64,000 nucleotides of DNA from JAICQM01 sp963781555 (GCA_963781555.1 CAWAGB010000001.1:1-64000), one strand, 5' to 3'. Positions 9,678 to 19,057 are shown, numbered from the stretch's first letter. The notes: generated by a model from the sequence alone, not told the origin. Program-made: numbers and translations.

Positions 9678-11093
9678 ATGGCTGCCGCACGCGACGCATC
9701 GGTCGAGCTTGAGCTGGCCGGGCACACGGTCACCATCACGAACCCGGGCAAGATCTTCTTCGCCGACATCGGCGTGACCAAGAAGGAGCTCGTCGACTAC
9801 TACCTCGCAGTGGCCGACGGCGCCCTGCTGGGCGTGAACGACCGCCCGATGGCCCTGAAGCGCTTCGTCGACGGCGCCGCCGGGCAGGCCTTCTTCCAGA
9901 AGCGCGCCCCCAAGACGGTGCCGCCCTTCGTGCGCACGGCTGAGCTGTCGTTTCCCTCGGGGCGCACCGCGGACGAGGTGGTGCTCGACAACGTGGCGGC
10001 CCTCGCATGGGTCATCAACCTCGGCTGCATCGACCTGAATCCGCACCCGGTGCGCTCCGGAGACGTCGAGCACCCCGACGAGCTGCGCGTCGACCTCGAC
10101 CCCGGTCCCGGCGTCCCGTGGGCGGACGTTCGGCGCGTGGCCCTGGTGGTGCGCGAGGTACTCGATGAGCTGGGGTACACCGCGTGGCCCAAGACGTCCG
10201 GTTCGCGCGGCATCCACGTCTACGCCCGCATCGAGCCGCGCTGGGGCTTCTCCGAGGTGCGTCGCGCCGCCCTTGCGCTGGCCCGCGAGGTGGAGCGCCG
10301 CGCGCCGGGGATCGCGACCAGCAAGTGGTGGAAGGAGGAACGCCACGGCGTCTTCCTCGACTACAACCAGAACGCCAAGGACCGCACCGTGGCGTCCGTC
10401 TACTCCGTGCGCCCGGTCCCGCAGGCGTGGGTCAGTGCGCCACTGACCTGGGACGAGGTCCCGGACGCGGAGCTTTCCGACTTCACCGTGCGCACCATGC
10501 CGGACCGATATGCGCGCCTCGGCGACGTGGGGGCCGGGATCGATGCGACGGCGCATTCGCTCGAGCCGCTGCTGGACCTGGTGGTCCGCCAGGAGGCGGA
10601 GGGCCAGGGCGACGCGCCGTGGCCGCCGAACTACGCCAAGCAGCCCGGTGAGCCGCCACGCGTCCAACCCTCCAGGCGGCGCATGCCGCCGACGCCTGGG
10701 GAGCGTGCCGCGACCGATCCGTCCGCCCAGCGCGGCCGCGCCGGGTCCGTGGCACCGGCGGTGCCGTCCCCACCGGCGCGGCGCGCGGACGGCACGGTCT
10801 CGCCAACCGGACGGCGCCGCTCGTCCGCACCGCTGCGGGTCGTATCGCAGGCGGCGACGAAGGAGGAGGCGCTGGCCGGCCTGGACCGATGGCGCGATCG
10901 CTGGCCGGCCGCATCGAGGCATGTCGGGGTCGAGGAGGTGCTGGTGGACGGCATGCGCGGCCGCTCGTCGCTCTGGTACCGGGTCCGCGTCAACCTGCGC
11001 AACGTGCCCGAGGCGGACCGGCCGCCGGACGAGAAGCCGGACCCCGACTACGACCCCTGGGCGGAGTTCCGGGAGGGAGAGATCGCTCCCTGA
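9678..11093 (+). CDS. LigD-type polymerase/primase (archaeo-eukaryotic primase superfamily)
   Basis: A stand-alone 471-residue LigD-Pol protein; the family adds (ribo)nucleotides during bacterial non-homologous end joining. The AEP catalytic residues are in place: DLDPGPG with Asp139 and Asp141, the SGSRGIHVY motif with His180, and LDYNQNAKDRT further on; TNPGKIFF and KRFVDGAAG near the N-terminus are also family marks. Residues 1-330 form the Pol domain. A disordered Arg/Pro/Ala-rich linker (about 335-385) leads to a C-terminal module (EEALAGLDRWRDRWPAAS, then VRVNLRNVPEADRPP and DPDYDPW), which is not the ligase domain. A separate DNA ligase gene lies 2.5 kb away; no Ku gene is in the window. 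Confidence 0.92.
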   Translation: MAAARDASVELELAGHTVTITNPGKIFFADIGVTKKELVDYYLAVADGALLGVNDRPMALKRFVDGAAGQAFFQKRAPKTVPPFVRTAELSFPSGRTADEVVLDNVAALAWVINLGCIDLNPHPVRSGDVEHPDELRVDLDPGPGVPWADVRRVALVVREVLDELGYTAWPKTSGSRGIHVYARIEPRWGFSEVRRAALALAREVERRAPGIATSKWWKEERHGVFLDYNQNAKDRTVASVYSVRPVPQAWVSAPLTWDEVPDAELSDFTVRTMPDRYARLGDVGAGIDATAHSLEPLLDLVVRQEAEGQGDAPWPPNYAKQPGEPPRVQPSRRRMPPTPGERAATDPSAQRGRAGSVAPAVPSPPARRADGTVSPTGRRRSSAPLRVVSQAATKEEALAGLDRWRDRWPAASRHVGVEEVLVDGMRGRSSLWYRVRVNLRNVPEADRPPDEKPDPDYDPWAEFREGEIAP

Positions 11094-11252
11094 CCGTGCC
11101 GGCCCATTGGGCATTCCGCGAAGTGACCCATACGACGGCTGAACTCGGCCTCGTTCGGCGGGGCGTTCCGCCACCTGCGCGTAGAGGCGGATGAGGGTGC
11201 GGCCGCTCGCCGTATCGGTCACCTCACGGAAATGTCACGCTCCGTCGGGAAT

Positions 11253-11840
11253 TCAGCGGTAGAGGCGGTCTCTCAGCCGCTCGCGGATGGGTGGCCACTC
11301 GTCGGCCAGGATCGAGTAGTAGACGGTGTCCCGGATGAAGCCATCCGGCATGCGCAGGTGGCGGCGCAGCGTCCCCTCGCGTACGCCGCCGAGGCGCTCG
11401 ATGGCGGCCTGCGAGCGCTCGTTGCGACCGTCCGTCTTGAGCGCCACGCGTCCGGCGCCCAGCTCCTCGAAGGCGTAGGTCAGCTGCAGCAGCTTGGCCT
11501 CGCTGTTAACCGCGCTGCGCCAGCGCGACGGCGCCAGCCACGTCCACCCGATCTCCACCCGCTCCGACGGCACGTCGATGTCGCCGAAACGGGTCGAACC
11601 GACCGCGCGGCCGGTATCCAGGGCAATCGTGGCCCACGCCACGTAGCGGCCCGCCGCCACGCCCTCCGCCGCCTCCGCGAACCACGATTCCCAGCCCATC
11701 AGGGTGAGCTGCAGCGCCCCGTAGCGCAGAGCGTCCGGATCCTCGGCAGCCGCGGCCTCCAGGTCGCCTCGGTGCTGCTCCCCGAGCGGCTCGAGCCGAA
11801 TGAATTGACCGGTCAGCGTGGTGGGAGCCGGGTGCTTCAC
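11253..11840 (-). CDS. GNAT family N-acetyltransferase (RimJ/RimL type)
   Basis: A 195-residue acetyl-CoA-dependent N-acetyltransferase. The opening LTGQFIRLEPLGEQHRGDL is typical of RimJ/RimL-like proteins; VGSTRFGDIDVPSERVEIGWTWL is the core sheet, and AFEELGAGRVALKTDGRNERSQAAIERLG contains the acetyl-CoA-binding turn and the usual N-E-R-S helix start. The gene starts at a GTG (11838-11840) that overlaps the stop of the DUF885 gene, so the two are coupled. Substrate unknown; it could modify an amine, a protein N-terminus or a small antibiotic. Confidence 0.9.
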   Translation of the reverse strand: MKHPAPTTLTGQFIRLEPLGEQHRGDLEAAAAEDPDALRYGALQLTLMGWESWFAEAAEGVAAGRYVAWATIALDTGRAVGSTRFGDIDVPSERVEIGWTWLAPSRWRSAVNSEAKLLQLTYAFEELGAGRVALKTDGRNERSQAAIERLGGVREGTLRRHLRMPDGFIRDTVYYSILADEWPPIRERLRDRLYR

Positions 11841-13531
11841 CGGCCCTCGGCGACGGCCGCCTCGACCCAGCCGGGAATCTCGCGGCGCAGGGTCGCCAGC
11901 GGCAGCGTGCCGTGGGCGAGCACCTCGTCGTGGAAGGCGCGCAGGTCGAACCGATCGCCCATCCGCTCCGACACCTCGGCGCGGGCACGCTCGATCTCGC
12001 GCTGCCCCATCTTGTAAGTGAGGGCCTGGCCCGGCCAGATCGTGTACCGATCGACCTCGATGGCCGCGTCCACCATCGGCAGCGAGCCGCGCTCGTGCAT
12101 GAAGGTGATCGCCTTGTCGCGGTCCCAGCCGAAGGCGTGCAGCCCCGAGTCGACGACGAGCCGCGCCGCGCGGAAGGCCTGCGTGTCGAGCATCCCGAAG
12201 CGCTCGGCGTCGTTCAGGTAGAGGCCCATCTCGTCAGCGAGGCGCTCGGTGTACAGGCCCCAGCCCTCGACGTAGGCCACGCCGACCATCCGCGCTCCGA
12301 GGCGGCGGAAGGCGGGCAGCCCTTCGAGGTCCTGCTCGATGGCGATCTGGAAGTGGTGGCCGGGGGTCGCCTCGTGGAAGGTGATCGAGGCGATCTTGTG
12401 GAGCTGTCGCTCGGCCGGCTGGAACGTATTGAGGTAATACTGCCCGGCGCGCGAGCCGTCGAGGGTCGGCGGCATGTAGAAGGCCGGCGGCGACTCCTGC
12501 TCGCGATACGCCTCGACCGCCAGCACCTCGCAGTTGGCGCGCGGCAGCCGGCCGAAGTACTTCGGCGCGGCGGCGTAGGCGCGATCGGTCTGGCCCTTGG
12601 CGAGCTCGATCAGGTGGTTGGGATCGTCGGTGTGGTTGGCGGGGTCCTCGGCGAGGGCGGCGGCCATGGCGTGGCGGTCGGCGTGGCCGAGGCGACGGGC
12701 GATCTCGTCCTTCTCCGCCTCGATGGTGGCGAGATCGGCGAGGCCGAACTCGTGCACCTCCTCGGCGGTGGCGGCCACCGTGGTCTGCAGGCGGATGCTG
12801 AGCCGATAGGCGGCGTCGCCATCCGGGGTGGCGCTGATGCCGGGCTGCTGGCGGGCGTGCTGCTCGTACTCGTCGGCGAGGAAGTCGTGCAGACGCTGCA
12901 GCGCGGGGTGGATCGTGCCCTCGACGAGCGCGCGCACCTGGTCGCGGCCAGTGTCGTCGGCGACCTGGGCCATGGTCGTGATCGGCGAGGCATCCGCCGG
13001 CTCCGCGACCATGCGCTGGATCTGCTCGATGGCGCGCCGCACCGGCACCGCCGCGCTGGTGCGCCCATCGGCGATCCCCTCGCGGAGCGTCTCGATGTGC
13101 TGGTCCACCATCGCCGGGAAAGCGCCCAGGCGAGCAAGGAGCTTCTCCAGCCGGGCCGGATCGGTCGCCTGCTGGTACTGGGCAACGGTGACCGGCACCA
13201 TCTGGATGCCGGAGATATGGTCGACCGCCACCTGGTAGAGCTTCGCGTCGAGCGCCTCCAGGTTGTTGTGGGCAATCGTCAGCAGCAGGTCGCGGGTGAT
13301 GACCTGCTCGGTCTCCAGCTCGTCGACCGGGATGGCCTCTGCCTCCGCCAGCACGGACCGATACGCCGCCGCCTCCGCCGCGCGGCCGGCAGCGCCGACG
13401 TCGGGCAGCGTCTCGTCCCAGCGGTCGTCGCCAAGGATCGTGGCGTAGAGCGGGTCGCGCTCGAGGACGCCGTCGAAGAAGCGGTCGGCAAGCTGGTTGA
13501 CGAGGGCGTTGGGATCGGTGGCAACAGGCAC
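11837..13531 (-). CDS. DUF885 family protein (putative zinc carboxypeptidase-like)
   Basis: A 564-residue protein of the DUF885 family, which carries a gluzincin-like metallopeptidase site. The motif HEATPGHHF (near residue 385, HExxxGH form) supplies two zinc ligands, and a downstream E-containing helix (VEGWGLYTERLADEMG) gives the third. Other family marks are YYLNTF, LVVDSGLHAFGWDRDKAITFM and WPGQALTYKMGQREI. I choose the GTG at 13531 because AGGAGG sits 10 bases upstream at 13542-13547; reading further up gives a TTG start with no ribosome site. No signal peptide is seen, so it is probably cytoplasmic. Confidence 0.9.
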   Translation of the reverse strand: MPVATDPNALVNQLADRFFDGVLERDPLYATILGDDRWDETLPDVGAAGRAAEAAAYRSVLAEAEAIPVDELETEQVITRDLLLTIAHNNLEALDAKLYQVAVDHISGIQMVPVTVAQYQQATDPARLEKLLARLGAFPAMVDQHIETLREGIADGRTSAAVPVRRAIEQIQRMVAEPADASPITTMAQVADDTGRDQVRALVEGTIHPALQRLHDFLADEYEQHARQQPGISATPDGDAAYRLSIRLQTTVAATAEEVHEFGLADLATIEAEKDEIARRLGHADRHAMAAALAEDPANHTDDPNHLIELAKGQTDRAYAAAPKYFGRLPRANCEVLAVEAYREQESPPAFYMPPTLDGSRAGQYYLNTFQPAERQLHKIASITFHEATPGHHFQIAIEQDLEGLPAFRRLGARMVGVAYVEGWGLYTERLADEMGLYLNDAERFGMLDTQAFRAARLVVDSGLHAFGWDRDKAITFMHERGSLPMVDAAIEVDRYTIWPGQALTYKMGQREIERARAEVSERMGDRFDLRAFHDEVLAHGTLPLATLRREIPGWVEAAVAEGR

Positions 13532-13639
13532 TGGGAAGCGGCCTCCTCTGCATTCGGTGACATATGGGAGCCCCAAGTTTACCGCCGGGGCCCCCGCCCG
13601 GCGGACCAGTGGCGGGAGCCACGAGCAGTCCAGTTCGGG

Positions 13640-14735
13640 CTAGCGGCCTCCGAACAGGTCGGCCAGGAGCGCGGCAGGCGTCTCCTCGAGCTGGTCGTAC
13701 CGGCACTCCGCCACCGCCTTGTCGGGGCGCCAGCGACGGAACGTCGCCGCGTGGCGGAACCGATCGCCCTGGAGGTGGTCGAAGGCGACCTCGCACACCA
13801 GCTCCGGCCGAACCGGCTCCCACGACAGGTCCTTGCCGCGGTTCCAGCGTGACGTGGCGCCGGGGAGGCGGCGTCCGTCGGCACCCATGGACGCCTGCCA
13901 CTCCGCCCACTCGCCCCACGGATGGCCTTCGACGGCGTGCTCGCGGTACGGCGCCAGCAGCTCGACCAGCTCTTCGCGTTTCGCCATCGTGAACGAGGAA
14001 GTGACGCCAACGTGCTGCAGCTTCCCGGCATCGTTCCACAGGCCCAGCAGCAGCGAGCCGACCAGCGTACCGGGGCCGTTCTTGTGCCAGCGGAAGCCAG
14101 CGACCACGCAGTCGGCAGTGCGCAGCGTGCTTGATCTTGGCCATCTCGCGCTTGCCGGGCAGGTAGCGACCGTCGGTCCGCTTGGCGATCACGCCATCCA
14201 GGCCGGCGCCCTCGAAGACCTCGAACCAGCGCTGCGCCACTGCCGGGTCATCGGTTGACGGCGTGAGCTGTACCGAAGCAGGGGGATCGGCCATGACCGC
14301 CAGCAGGCGTGTCCGACGCTCCTCGAATGGCGTCTCGCGCAGGTCGTCGCCACCGGCCGCGAGGCAGTCGAAGGCGACGTACGAGGCGGGCGTCGCCTCG
14401 GCGAGCATGGCAACCCGCGAGGCCGCGGGATGGATGCGCAGCAGCAGCGAGTCGAAGTCGAGGCCGCCGGCGGCGGTGGCGATCACCACTTCACCATCGA
14501 GCACGAAGCGCGCATCGGGGCCGCCCAGTGTCCGCAGCGGCGCCTCCAGCTCCGGGAAGTATCGATTCAGCGGCTTCAGGTCGCGCGACTGGATGAGCAG
14601 CTCATCGCCGTCGCGGAAGACAAGGGCTCGGAAGCCGTCCCATTTCGGCTCGAAGATCCAGCCAGGATCGGTCGGGATTGCCGGCGTCGGCTTGGCGAGC
14701 ATCGGCTCGATGGGCGGCTCGATGGGAAACGGCAT
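13640..14735 (-). CDS. ATP-dependent DNA ligase (LigC/LigD-ligase type), one frameshift
   Basis: Seals DNA nicks using ATP. The active-site motif EPKWDGFRAL (KxDG with the AMP-accepting Lys near residue 30) is followed by SRDLKPLNRYFPEL, LDGEVV, FEGAGLDGVIAKRTDG and, after the break, GFRWHKNGPGTLVGSLLLG, the OB-fold domain. A one-base insertion near 14125-14130 (after KIKHA) shifts the frame; the corrected junction reads HARTADCVVAGFRW as in relatives. Corrected length is about 364 residues, right for LigC-like ligases with adenylation plus OB domains. ATG at 14733-14735 lies 6 bases from a TAGCAT hexamer. With the nearby LigD-Pol gene it suggests a split end-joining or repair set. Confidence 0.9.
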
Positions 14736-14741
14736 GCGCCG

Positions 14742-14747
14742 ATGCTA
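14742..14747 (-). promoter_or_regulatory. -10 element TAGCAT for the DNA ligase gene (leaderless)
   Basis: TAGCAT on the minus strand with 6 bases to the ATG at 14735. Confidence 0.55.
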
Positions 14748-14783
14748 GACCGCGCGGCACCATCCTTGCCTCATCATCGGTCC

Positions 14784-16280
14784 ATGAGCATTGAGATCCA
14801 GTTCCTGGGTGCGGTCGGCACCGTCACCGGTTCGCAGTTCCTGGTCACCGTCGGCGAGCGCCGCGTGCTGGTCGACTGCGGCATGTTCCAGGGCTCGCCG
14901 GAGGAGATCCAGCGCAACCGGCTGCCCTTCGCGTTCGATGCCGAGAAGCTCGACGCGCTCCTCCTGACCCACGCTCACCTCGACCACTGTGGGCGCATCC
15001 CGCAGCTCGTGAAGCACGGCTACCGCGGGCCGATCCACGCCACCCACGCGACGCTCGACCTCGCCGAGATCGTGCTCCGCGACTCGGCGAAGCTGCAGGT
15101 CGAGGCCGCCGAGCGCTGGAAGCGCAAGCACCCGGAGGAGGCGGCCGCCCAGGGCGCTGCCGGGCAGAGCGAAGAAGCCGCGGTCGAGGCTGACGAGGAC
15201 ATCCCCGCCAAGCTGCGCGCCGCGAAGCCGGAGGGCTCGACCCAGACCCGCGCCGCGCTCTATGACGCCGGCGACGTCGACCAGACGGTCCGCCAGTTCA
15301 AGGGCCTCGACTACGGCGACGAGCTGGCGGTGACCGATGGCGTGACCGCCGTGTACCACGATGCCGGCCACATCCTGGGCTCGGCGATCATCGAGCTGCG
15401 CTGCACCGACGGCGGGGAGCAGCGGACGATCGTCTTCTCCGGCGATCTCGGTCGCAGCGGCTCCCCCATCCTGCGCGATCCCACGCCGCTCACCGATGCC
15501 GAGTACGTGGTCATCGAGTCGACATACGGCAACCGCGAGCATGCGCCGCACGAGGAGGCGATCGAGGAGCTGGTCCGGGCAGTCGCCGAGGTGTCCGGCG
15601 ATCGTGGCGTGCTGCTCGTCCCGGCCTTCGCCATCGGTCGCACCCAGGAGCTCATCTGGGTCCTGGACGAGCTGGTGCGTGAGGGTCGCATCCCGCGCGT
15701 GCCGCTGTACCTGGACTCACCGATGGCGTCGAAGGCGACCACCGTCTACACCGATCACCCGGAGGTCTACGACGAGGAGACCGCGGGTCTGCTCCGCTCG
15801 GGCGACTCGCCGCTGGCCTATCCCGGGCAGGAGTTCACCGACTCGGTCGAGGCGTCGAAGGCGATCCGCACCCACCCGCGCCCGATCATGGTGGTCGCGG
15901 CCTCGGGGATGCTCACCGGCGGCCGGATCATGCACCACCTCAAGGACTTCCTCCCCGACCCGGGGTGCACGCTGCTGTTCATCGGCTACCAGGGCGAGGG
16001 AACGCTGGGGCGCCGGCTCCAGGACGGCGGCAAGAGCGCGCGGATCGACGGCCAGGAGATCGAAGTGCGCTGCCGGGTGCGCTCCATCTCCGGCTTCAGC
16101 GCCCATGCCGACGAGCATGAGCTGGAGGCGTGGCTGCAGCATTTCGCCGCCGGCCGGCCGTCGGAGGTGTTCGTCGTGCACGGCGACCCGGATGCCGCCG
16201 AGGCATTCGCGACGCGCATCACGGCGATGGGCATGAAGCCGCATCTGCCCACCTACAAGGAGATCGTGCGCCTGGCCTGA
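14784..16280 (+). CDS. MBL-fold beta-CASP RNA hydrolase (CPSF/Ysh1-like)
   Basis: A 498-residue metallo-beta-lactamase fold ribonuclease of the CPSF-73 type common in bacteria. It starts IQFLGAVGTVTGSQFLV and has the zinc motif THAHLDHCG (His63, His65, Asp67, His68), then SGDLGRSGSPIL and ESTYGNREH. The beta-CASP part has VPAFAIGRTQELIWVLDEL, YLDSPMASKAT, ASGMLTGGRIMHHL and the final FSAHADEHEL His motif. A charged, Ala/Glu-rich insertion around residues 113-150 is longer than usual. It probably processes or degrades RNA in the cytoplasm. Start ATG at 14784 follows the divergent ligase gene with no clear Shine-Dalgarno. Confidence 0.93.
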   Translation: MSIEIQFLGAVGTVTGSQFLVTVGERRVLVDCGMFQGSPEEIQRNRLPFAFDAEKLDALLLTHAHLDHCGRIPQLVKHGYRGPIHATHATLDLAEIVLRDSAKLQVEAAERWKRKHPEEAAAQGAAGQSEEAAVEADEDIPAKLRAAKPEGSTQTRAALYDAGDVDQTVRQFKGLDYGDELAVTDGVTAVYHDAGHILGSAIIELRCTDGGEQRTIVFSGDLGRSGSPILRDPTPLTDAEYVVIESTYGNREHAPHEEAIEELVRAVAEVSGDRGVLLVPAFAIGRTQELIWVLDELVREGRIPRVPLYLDSPMASKATTVYTDHPEVYDEETAGLLRSGDSPLAYPGQEFTDSVEASKAIRTHPRPIMVVAASGMLTGGRIMHHLKDFLPDPGCTLLFIGYQGEGTLGRRLQDGGKSARIDGQEIEVRCRVRSISGFSAHADEHELEAWLQHFAAGRPSEVFVVHGDPDAAEAFATRITAMGMKPHLPTYKEIVRLA

Positions 16281-16281
16281 C

Positions 16282-16458
16282 CGATATATCGAACGTTTCG
16301 CGCCGCCGCGCGCCACTGCGCGTGGCTTGGCCGATATATCGAACACCGGTGAGCGTGGGGCGCGCGCAGGTACGGTCCCCACGCCCGCGGCCGTTCGATG
16401 AATCGAACGATCCGTGCGCCAAGGCAATGTCGCGCCGCATCCCTTCGAAATATCGAAC
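16282..16458. promoter_or_regulatory. Four palindromic boxes of the TTCGATATATCGAA type
   Basis: Boxes at 16282-16294 (CGATATATCGAAC), 16332-16344 (same 13 bases), 16392-16409 (CGTTCGATGAATCGAACG, a perfect 8+2+8 dyad) and 16444-16458 (TTCGAAATATCGAAC). Centres are spaced 50, 64 and 50 bases. They fill the gap between two convergent genes, where no start codon is found, which is odd for operators. Confidence 0.6.
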
Positions 16459-16469
16459 GGACGAACGCC

Positions 16470-17231
16470 CTAGAGGCGGCCGGCCTGGATGATCCGCTCC
16501 AGGAACTCGCGCGTCCGCGCCTCCCTGGGCGCGGAGAAGATGGCCGACGGCGGCCCCTCCTCCAGGATGCGGCCCTCGTCCAGGAAGACGACGCGGTCTG
16601 CGATGTCGCGCGCGAAGCTCATCTCGTGGGTCGCGATCACCATCGTCATGCCGGAGGTGGCCAGCTCGCGGATGACATTGAGCACCTCCGCGACGAGCTC
16701 CGGGTCGAGCGCCGAGGTGACCTCGTCGAGCAGCAGCAGGTCCGGCTGCATCGCCAGCGCGCGGACGATGGCGACCCGCTGCTGCTGGCCGCCGGACAGG
16801 CGATCGGGGTAGTCGAGCCTCTTCTCGGCCAGGCCGAAGCGCTCCAGCAGCTCGGTGGCGCGGCTCTCCGCAGCCGCGGTCCCGAGCCCCAGCACGCGGC
16901 GCGGCGCGATGGTCACGTTGTCGAGCACCGACATGTGCGGGAAGAGGTTGTAGGCCTGGAAGACGAGCCCGATGCGGCGCCGGATGCGGTCGACGTCGGC
17001 CCCGTGGGCGCTGATCTCGTCGTCCCCGATCACGACCCTTCCTTCGTCGATCGGCTCGGTGAGGTTGATGCAGCGCAGCAGCGTCGACTTGCCCGAACCG
17101 GACGAGCCGATGAGGCACACGATCTCGTGCTCCGCCACCGACAGGTCGATCCCGCGCAGCACGTCGTTGTCGCCGAACGACTTCCACAGGCGGTCAACCT
17201 CGAGTGCCGGCCGCTCCATCGATCCGCTCAT
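16470..17231 (-). CDS. Polar amino-acid ABC transporter ATP-binding protein (GlnQ type)
   Basis: ATPase subunit of a PAAT-family amino-acid importer, 253 residues. Walker A is GSSGSGKST near residue 43, then the Q-loop VFQAYNLFPHMSVLDNV, the signature LSGGQQQRVAIVRAL, Walker B LLLLDEVTSALD and the switch His in MVIATHEMSFARDIADRV. Of two in-frame starts I take the ATG at 17231, which overlaps the permease stop as ATGA. It is the last gene of the leftward binding protein-permease-ATPase operon. Confidence 0.94.
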   Translation of the reverse strand: MSGSMERPALEVDRLWKSFGDNDVLRGIDLSVAEHEIVCLIGSSGSGKSTLLRCINLTEPIDEGRVVIGDDEISAHGADVDRIRRRIGLVFQAYNLFPHMSVLDNVTIAPRRVLGLGTAAAESRATELLERFGLAEKRLDYPDRLSGGQQQRVAIVRALAMQPDLLLLDEVTSALDPELVAEVLNVIRELATSGMTMVIATHEMSFARDIADRVVFLDEGRILEEGPPSAIFSAPREARTREFLERIIQAGRL

Positions 17232-18103
17232 CGGCCGAGCAGCCTTCCGCGGCGCGCGCGACCGGACCCGGCCCGAACGGTCGAGGCGAAGCGGCGGTCG
17301 CGCTCGCGCGCGACGAGCCAATCGGTCAGTCGGGCGAGCGGGATGGTCACGACCAGGAAGATGAGCGCCGTCACCAGGTAGGGCGTGAAGTTGAACGTCG
17401 CCGACTGGCGGATCTGCGACTGGCGGAAGACCTCGACGACACCGATGAACGAGACCAGCACGGTGTCCTTCTGGAGACCGATGAAGTCATTCAGCAGGGG
17501 CGGGATGACGCGGCGCACCGCCTGCGGCAGGACGACATGACGCATTGCCTGGAGCTGGGTCATGCCCAGCGACCGCGCCGCCGCAGCCTGGCTGGGATGG
17601 ACCGATTCGATGCCGGCCCGATAGACCTCGGAGACGTACGCGCTGTAGATCAGGGTGAGCGCGACCACGCCCCAGAAGAAGGGGTCGTTGGGGACGCCCG
17701 GAATGCGCAGGCCTGACACGCCGAAGCCGAGCACGAAGATCACCAGCACCCCTGGAAGGGCTCGGAACAGATCCGCGTAGGCAGTCGCCAACAGGCGCAC
17801 GGGGAAGAAGACCGCGCCCGGCAGGCTGCGCAGCACGGCGATCACCAGCGCCAGCCCAAGGATCAGCACCTCGGCGATCAGGAAGAGCCGGACGTTGACC
17901 CAGAAGCGCTCGACGATCCGGGGCGCCGAGGCGGCGAAGTTGTCCCAGTCCAGGAACGATCGACGCACCTGTTCCCATCCGGGCGCGTTGACCACCACCC
18001 AGACCAGCGCGGCGAAGACCGCCACCGTCGAGACGATGGCGATGGCCAGCGGGCGACGCCCATGGCGGCGCCGCGGCCGCCGCGTGGGTCGCGCTTCCGT
18101 CAC
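17228..18103 (-). CDS. Polar amino-acid ABC transporter permease
   Basis: Membrane subunit (291 residues) of the same importer, with about five or six helices. A basic N-terminus (RPTRRPRRRHGRRP) precedes the first helix. The conserved loop that contacts the ATPase reads SVHPSQAAAARSLGMTQLQA followed by HVVLPQAVRRVIPPLLN, the EAA motif of the HisM/GlnP family; the TAYADLFRALPGVLVIF stretch is equally typical. It lies 24 bases after the binding-protein gene and overlaps the ATPase gene by 4 bases. Confidence 0.93.
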   Translation of the reverse strand: MTEARPTRRPRRRHGRRPLAIAIVSTVAVFAALVWVVVNAPGWEQVRRSFLDWDNFAASAPRIVERFWVNVRLFLIAEVLILGLALVIAVLRSLPGAVFFPVRLLATAYADLFRALPGVLVIFVLGFGVSGLRIPGVPNDPFFWGVVALTLIYSAYVSEVYRAGIESVHPSQAAAARSLGMTQLQAMRHVVLPQAVRRVIPPLLNDFIGLQKDTVLVSFIGVVEVFRQSQIRQSATFNFTPYLVTALIFLVVTIPLARLTDWLVARERDRRFASTVRAGSGRARRGRLLGR

Positions 18104-18127
18104 GCGGGCGTCAGGGTGCGAGCGGCG

Positions 18128-19057
18128 CTATTCGAGAACCGGGACGCCCGCGTTGTCGGACATCCATTCCTGGGTGATGGACTCCAGGTCGCCACTCTCA
18201 TCGAGCGCGGCGATCGCCTGGTTCACGCAGTCCGTGAGCGGGCTGTCCTGCTCGAGCACCATGCTGAAGTGCTCCTTCTGCTCGCCCGCGTCGGGAAACT
18301 GCCCGACCACCACGCCGTCGTCCATCTGCGCGCCGGTCATGTAGAACGCCGTCGCGAGGTCGACCACGATGCCATCCACCTGGTCGGCGTTGAGCGCCGC
18401 GAGCGCGAGGTCATTGCTGTCGTACACCGACACCTCGGCGGTCGGATGAATCTGCTCGTCGACGTAGGTCAGCGACGTGGTTGCGGCCTGCACCCCGAGC
18501 CGATAGCCCGCGACATCGGCGATGGATGCGGCCCCGGTGATCGGCGTGTCGGCGCGTGCCACCAGCGCCTGGTTGGAGAAGAAATAGCCGTCGCTGAGGT
18601 CGACCGTCTGCGCCCGCTCGTCGCTGTAGGAGACCTGGGCGAGGTAGATGTCGAACTCCTTCTCGCCCGGCGCGAACGAGTTGTTGAACGGCACCGGGAT
18701 GAAGTCGACGTCGTCGTCCGCAAAGCCGAGTTCGCCGGCAATCGCCCACGCCACCGCACCCTCGAACCCTTCCTTGGTGTAGGGATCTCCGAACTCCCAC
18801 GGGTCGGTGGCCGTCTGGCCCTCGGCCGGCGGCTGCCAGTACGGCGGGAAGGCCGGGTTGTCGGTGCCGATGGTCAGCCGACCGGGCGTCTTGGTCGCCA
18901 GCTGGTCGGGCGTGCAGGCGTCGGCAACCGCCGAGGCGGAGGCGGTCGCGCTCGATGCGGTGCTGGAGCCCGGGGACGGCGACGACGAAGGCGCCGCGCA
19001 GGCTGCCAGGAGCAGCAGGATGGCGACGGGGATTGCGTGGCGAGAAGTGGCGCGCAT
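18128..19057 (-). CDS. Polar amino-acid ABC transporter substrate-binding lipoprotein
   Basis: Extracellular solute receptor, 309 residues. The N-terminus is a lipoprotein signal (IPVAILLLLAAC, lipobox LAAC with the lipidated Cys near residue 20), followed by a Ser/Ala/Pro linker. The binding-protein family 3 core starts PGRLTIGTDNPAFPPYW, with GFEGAVAWAIAGELG and DIYLAQVSYSDERAQTVDLSDGYFFSNQAL. Ligand is probably a polar amino acid; Trp/Tyr and acidic residues near the pocket do not let me choose one. First gene of the leftward importer operon. Confidence 0.93.
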   Translation of the reverse strand: MRATSRHAIPVAILLLLAACAAPSSSPSPGSSTASSATASASAVADACTPDQLATKTPGRLTIGTDNPAFPPYWQPPAEGQTATDPWEFGDPYTKEGFEGAVAWAIAGELGFADDDVDFIPVPFNNSFAPGEKEFDIYLAQVSYSDERAQTVDLSDGYFFSNQALVARADTPITGAASIADVAGYRLGVQAATTSLTYVDEQIHPTAEVSVYDSNDLALAALNADQVDGIVVDLATAFYMTGAQMDDGVVVGQFPDAGEQKEHFSMVLEQDSPLTDCVNQAIAALDESGDLESITQEWMSDNAGVPVLE

